NCBI GenBank assembly: GCA_015228695.1
Contig: JADGDA010000090.1
Location: 1 to 9,041 of the forward strand
Direction: 5' to 3'
Length of the DNA: 9,041 nt
From: Alphaproteobacteria bacterium
GTDB lineage: Bacteria; Pseudomonadota; Alphaproteobacteria; Rhodospirillales; Rhodospirillaceae
The stretch's first letter is position 1, and each line of letters starts with the position of its first letter. Position numbers and translations under genes: made by a program. Shown here one piece after another: positions 5,889 to 9,041 of the stretch. The notes under the pieces were generated by a model. It saw only the letters and a list, made by a program, of their open reading frames with translations, made no database searches and was not told the DNA's origin.

Positions 5889-7243
5889 GGCCGGGCGGCT
5901 TGCTCGACGGCGGCGATGACGTCGTCCACCACCGCCGTGACCAGGGACTCGCTCTCGCCCTCCGCCATGACGCGGATCAGGGGCTCCGTGCCGGATTTGC
6001 GGATCAACAGGCGACCGTTGCCGTCCAGGCGCGCCTCGGCGTCGCGGATGGCCTCCACCACATGGGTGTCGTCCAGCACGGCGGCGGCGGCGGAGCCCGG
6101 AGGGAGGCGGACGTTGCGCAGAAGCTGGGGCAAGGGTTCGAACTGGCGCGCCGCCCGGCTCGCGGGACGCCCCGAGCGGACCACCTCGGCCAACACCTGC
6201 AACGCCGCGACCAGTCCGTCGCCGGTGGTGGAATAATCGGTGAAGATGATATGGCCGGACTGCTCCCCGCCCAGGTTATAGCCGGACCGGACCATCTCCT
6301 CGACCACATAGCGGTCGCCGACCTGTGTCCGCACCAGATTGAGCCCCGCCGCCTGGAGATATCTCTCCAGCCCCAGATTGGACATCACGGTGGCGACCAC
6401 GCCTCCGCCCTTCAGCCGGTCGCTTCGCTTCCACTCGTTGGCGACCAGGGCCAGCAACTGGTCGCCGTCGATCAGGACCCCGTTCTCGTCGCACATCACC
6501 ACCCGGTCCGCGTCTCCGTCGAGAGCGATGCCCAGATCGGCGCGCTCGGAGATGACCTTGGCGCGCATGTTCCCGGTGTGCTGCGATCCGCAGTCGCGGT
6601 TGATGTTGAATCCGTCCGGGGTGACGCCGAGCTTGATCACCTCGGCCCCCAACTCCCACAGCACCGTGGGCGCGACCTTGTAGGCGGCCCCGTTGGCGCA
6701 ATCGAGGACGATCCTCAGGCCATCGAGGCGCAGGCCGCGCGGAAAGGTGGCCTTGACGAACTCGACATAGCGGCCCTCGGCGTCGTCGAGGCGCCGTGCC
6801 CGCCCCAGCCGTCCCGCCGGCACCCGCAATCCCTCGGTGCCCGAGGTCATGCGGGCCTCGATTTCGGCCTCGATCTCGTCGGAGAGCTTGAACCCGTCGG
6901 GACCGAACAGCTTGATCCCGTTGTCCTCGAACGCATTGTGAGAGGCCGAGACCACCACCCCCAGGTCGGCGCGCAGGCTGCGGGTCAGCAAGGCCACCCC
7001 GGGCGTCGGCAGGGGGCCGAGCAGCACCACGTCCATGCCCACCGAGATGAATCCGGCGGTCAGGGCCGGCTCCAGCATATAACCCGACAGGCGGGTGTCC
7101 TTGCCGATCACCACGGTATGGCGATGTTCCCCGCGGATGAACCGGCTCCCCGCGGCCATGCCGATGTTCAGGGCCGTCTCGGCGGTCATGGGGTCCTGGT
7201 TGGCCTTGCCGCGCACGCCGTCCGTGCCGAACAGCTTTCTCAT
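5885..7243 (-). CDS. glmM: Phosphoglucosamine mutase
   Basis: A 452-residue cytoplasmic enzyme that converts glucosamine-6-phosphate to glucosamine-1-phosphate, a step toward UDP-GlcNAc for peptidoglycan and lipopolysaccharide. It begins with the typical KLFGTDGVRG (3-12). The catalytic phosphoserine loop is VVVSASHN (96-103), with Ser101 as the expected phosphorylated residue. The Mg-binding loop is LDGDADRVV (241-249), the sugar-binding motif GGEQSGH (325-331) and the phosphate-binding loop RKSGTEPLIRVM (415-426). The length and the SASHN/GGEQSGH forms distinguish GlmM from phosphomannomutase/phosphoglucomutase ManB/Pgm types. I chose ATG 7243 because the family N-terminus begins there and GAGG lies 6 bases upstream. 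The reading frame stays open to an ATG at 7357, but those 38 extra residues do not look like GlmM. It is the first gene of the glmM-thiD-gor unit. Confidence 0.97.
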   Translation of the reverse strand: MRKLFGTDGVRGKANQDPMTAETALNIGMAAGSRFIRGEHRHTVVIGKDTRLSGYMLEPALTAGFISVGMDVVLLGPLPTPGVALLTRSLRADLGVVVSASHNAFEDNGIKLFGPDGFKLSDEIEAEIEARMTSGTEGLRVPAGRLGRARRLDDAEGRYVEFVKATFPRGLRLDGLRIVLDCANGAAYKVAPTVLWELGAEVIKLGVTPDGFNINRDCGSQHTGNMRAKVISERADLGIALDGDADRVVMCDENGVLIDGDQLLALVANEWKRSDRLKGGGVVATVMSNLGLERYLQAAGLNLVRTQVGDRYVVEEMVRSGYNLGGEQSGHIIFTDYSTTGDGLVAALQVLAEVVRSGRPASRAARQFEPLPQLLRNVRLPPGSAAAAVLDDTHVVEAIRDAEARLDGNGRLLIRKSGTEPLIRVMAEGESESLVTAVVDDVIAAVEQAARP

Positions 7244-7361
7244 GAGCGTCCTCACCCGGTAATTCGGCCCCTGATGTAGCGCACGCTCCGCGAAATAACC
7301 AGACTTGATCGAATGCCCTTGTCTTCTCTCCCCCGAGCGCCGGGCGAGCACGGCCACGCCG
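7244..7361 (-). other. Intergenic region between the SGNH gene and glmM
   Basis: These 118 bases separate the SGNH hydrolase stop from the glmM start, both on the minus strand. They should hold the glmM promoter unless glmM is read through from upstream. I cannot point to convincing -35 and -10 boxes. The AT-richer patch around 7290-7320 is the likeliest place. No hairpin followed by a T-run is visible, so an intrinsic terminator for the SGNH gene is not evident. Confidence 0.5.
7250..7253 (-). promoter_or_regulatory. Ribosome binding site deciding the glmM start
   Basis: On the minus strand GAGG (within GTGAGG) lies 6 bases before ATG 7243. It supports this start over the in-frame ATG at 7357, which would put a non-conserved 38-residue extension in front of GlmM. 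Confidence 0.6.
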
Positions 7362-8843
7362 TCACCGTGTGTCCATCCCGCGAATATGACGGGCGATCAC
7401 TTCCGCGGCCAGCGCGTGGCCGTCTTCGTTCCAGTGATCGTCGTCACGGAAATGCAAAAGCTTCGTTCCGGCCTTCTCCGCGAACAAATCAAGCAGGTTG
7501 ACGCGCTCCATCCCGTGTTTCGCGGCCAGGGCGTTCACATGATCAAGGAAATGCGGCGCTTCGCTCAGGGCGGGAAAATCGTCGAAGTGGCGTCCGTGCA
7601 GCCGCGCCGAGGTGGGGACGAGCACGACGATAACGCGAAATCCGCGCTCCCGGGAAAACCGGGCCATCTCCGCAAATGTATCGTCCAGGCGCGGGCGGTT
7701 TTCATGCTCCATGACGTAACTCAGGGGCCGTCCGGCCTGTTCCAGGTGATACGCCAGGAATGCGGAGGTCCCCAGCGAGTCGGAGTGGAACGACGGGACT
7801 TCCTGGGGCACGCCGTCGACAACGAGATGCCGGTCGGCGCGGGACGCGGGGGCGCCGCCGAAATCCGCGCGGTGCAGCCGGAACTGCTCGACCGCCATGT
7901 TGTCTTTCAGTGTTGCAAAAATGCCGTCAAGCAAGGGGACAAATCCACGCTTCCATTTTCTCGGTCTGTGCGCGGGCGCGATGTCCTCGTAGCTGTCCTC
8001 CAGGTCATTTCCTTCGTATATTTGCCACACGAGAAGCTTCAGTGGCAGGTCGTTTCCCTGTTTGTCCACGAAGTATTTAATGAGTTCAAGTTCCTGCTTC
8101 GGGGAGCTGTCATGTGCGCCGAGGTTGACAACCCTTTCGCCGAGACGGCGTTCCAACTGCCCGACCCAACCGCGTTCCGCGCTCATGGCCCATCCGAAGG
8201 TGAAGGAATCTCCCAGCGCGGCGATTCTGGCGCCTTTGAAAGGCCGGTTTTCCCGCAGGCCGTTTTCGTCGATGGTGATATCGACCTGCTTCAGCGACAG
8301 CACCTCCGTCCGCAATGTCTTCGATTGCAGCATCGCCGTGGCGAAGTAATCGCCGTAATGGCGGAACGTGACGGAAACCCCCGGCTTGTGCAGACGGAAG
8401 TTGCGCTGGGTCGGGTAGTAAAGCGGAGGATAAAATTCACCTCCGGCCAGAAACCCGCCGAAATCCCGGTCATCGGGGGGCGGGGGCGGGGCGGAACGCT
8501 CGATATACATGGCGAAGGCCGCGTCGAAACAGACCAAACCGAACAGGCTCACGGGCAAGGCCAAAGCCAGGCCGCCGATCACCTCACGCGCGAACCGTCC
8601 CCGCTTCTCCGCTTTGCCCAAAACGACGAGCGAGGCCACGAACGTCAGGCAGACGATGGCCAGAATGGCCGGAGCGCTCAAACCGTCGCCCTGGGAAACG
8701 TCGTTGCCGTACCATCCGGCGATGGCCACATAGCCCGCCACCCCGGCAAGACCCGCCGAACAAACGCACAGGATCAGCCGTGTCCTCGACCGGCAGGCGG
8801 CGTCGCATGGAATGCCCGAAACCGTGGACGGATCGCTCGACAT
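7362..8843 (-). CDS. Membrane-anchored SGNH/GDSL-type hydrolase of unknown substrate
   Basis: A 493-residue protein. Three hydrophobic segments at about residues 23-46, 55-76 and 88-114 form an N-terminal membrane region, followed by a Pro-rich stretch (APPPPPDD, 118-125) and a large, probably periplasmic, domain. That domain carries the SGNH blocks in order: ALGDSFTFGW (209-218, nucleophile Ser213), NLGAHDSS (240-247, Gly242), YEGND (276-280, Asn279) and DDDHWNEDGH (467-476, Asp467 and His470 as the expected acid and base). The layout resembles membrane-tethered SGNH or AlgX/AlgJ-like proteins that add or remove acyl groups on polysaccharides, but no substrate can be named. The ATG at 8843 has GGGGAG 6 bases upstream. 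Parts of the gene are clearly lower in GC than the neighbouring genes (27 of 60 bases at 8041-8100), which may mean recent transfer. It appears to be transcribed alone, 118 bases ahead of glmM. All four catalytic blocks are intact, so an active enzyme is likely. Confidence 0.85.
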   Translation of the reverse strand: MSSDPSTVSGIPCDAACRSRTRLILCVCSAGLAGVAGYVAIAGWYGNDVSQGDGLSAPAILAIVCLTFVASLVVLGKAEKRGRFAREVIGGLALALPVSLFGLVCFDAAFAMYIERSAPPPPPDDRDFGGFLAGGEFYPPLYYPTQRNFRLHKPGVSVTFRHYGDYFATAMLQSKTLRTEVLSLKQVDITIDENGLRENRPFKGARIAALGDSFTFGWAMSAERGWVGQLERRLGERVVNLGAHDSSPKQELELIKYFVDKQGNDLPLKLLVWQIYEGNDLEDSYEDIAPAHRPRKWKRGFVPLLDGIFATLKDNMAVEQFRLHRADFGGAPASRADRHLVVDGVPQEVPSFHSDSLGTSAFLAYHLEQAGRPLSYVMEHENRPRLDDTFAEMARFSRERGFRVIVVLVPTSARLHGRHFDDFPALSEAPHFLDHVNALAAKHGMERVNLLDLFAEKAGTKLLHFRDDDHWNEDGHALAAEVIARHIRGMDTR

Positions 8844-9041
8844 GATTGGCTCCCCAACGATTCGGAAAACCTCGACGCGACCGCGAAGTCACGAAACCCG
8901 CTCTTGATCGGCATCGACGGTCACAAATCGGCTTGCGCGCTGTTCCCGCACCGCGGGCAGATCAAAACCAAAAAAATCGGACGGCAACGACGCGGCCCCC
9001 CCCCTGCGGGAGCGGTTTGGGAGGGGCGCTCATATACAACA
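8844..9041 (-). other. Upstream region of the SGNH gene to the window edge
   Basis: These 198 bases contain no credible reading frame. On the minus strand a poor promoter candidate is TTGCCG (8982-8987) with TTTGAT (8961-8966), each matching four of six consensus bases but with a short 15-base spacer. Between them is a run of seven T (8970-8976). Closer to the gene, CCCGC and GCGGG (8945-8957) can form a 5-base stem with a 3-base loop, extended by CTG/CAG after a two-base bulge. A run of nine C occurs at 8996-9004. None of these is a convincing regulatory site alone. The gene beyond the right edge cannot be judged. Confidence 0.4.
8850..8855 (-). promoter_or_regulatory. Ribosome binding site for the SGNH hydrolase
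   Basis: On the minus strand GGGGAG lies 6 bases before ATG 8843, supporting this start for the SGNH gene. Confidence 0.55.

Noticed and set aside
5900..7279. 459-residue open frame on the plus strand across glmM
   Set aside because: It is antisense to glmM, which has all catalytic motifs. The translated product is low in hydrophobic order and has no family pattern.
7244..7357. Longer GlmM starting at ATG 7357
   Set aside because: The extra 38 residues are not GlmM-like. The family N-terminus MRKLFGTDGVRG and a GAGG site place the start at 7243.

Overview
The window is GC-rich and gene-dense, with a codon bias and protein families that fit an alphaproteobacterium. The Rhodospirillales are my best guess, but no rRNA or other taxonomic marker is present, so this is inference. 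There are nine protein-coding genes, one of them cut by the left edge. I see no tRNA, rRNA, CRISPR array, insertion sequence or integrase, and no gene-free stretch longer than about 200 bases.

Left half (1-3747, plus strand). Six genes run head to tail as one apparent transcription unit, with junctions that overlap or nearly touch. First is the C-terminal part of a molybdenum-hydroxylase FAD subunit (CoxM/XdhB type). Next come three envelope genes matching the E. coli ydbH-ynbE-ydbL set: a short AsmA-like inner-membrane bridge protein, a small outer-membrane lipoprotein and a small periplasmic protein. Last are two molybdenum-cofactor genes: a single-domain XdhC-family protein and a MocA-like nucleotidyltransferase. 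The FAD subunit, XdhC and MocA make biochemical sense together, because they build and load molybdenum hydroxylases. The lipid-bridge genes sit inside that set with no gap.

Middle (3713-7243, minus strand). Reading leftward from 7243, glmM (phosphoglucosamine mutase, cell-wall precursor UDP-GlcNAc), thiD (thiamine pyrimidine kinase) and gor (glutathione reductase) form a second compact unit. A 4-base GTGA overlap joins glmM and thiD, and 19 bases separate thiD from gor. The 3' ends of gor and mocA overlap tail to tail by 35 bases, with no visible terminator between the converging units.

Right end (7362-9041, minus strand). One gene encodes a membrane-anchored SGNH/GDSL-type hydrolase of unknown substrate, with three N-terminal membrane helices and a periplasmic catalytic domain. 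Parts of it are visibly less GC-rich than the rest. A 198-base upstream region runs to the window edge.

I do not see a clearly new biological system. The most unusual points are the envelope trio embedded in the molybdenum-hydroxylase operon, the single-domain XdhC, and the uncharacterised membrane SGNH protein.
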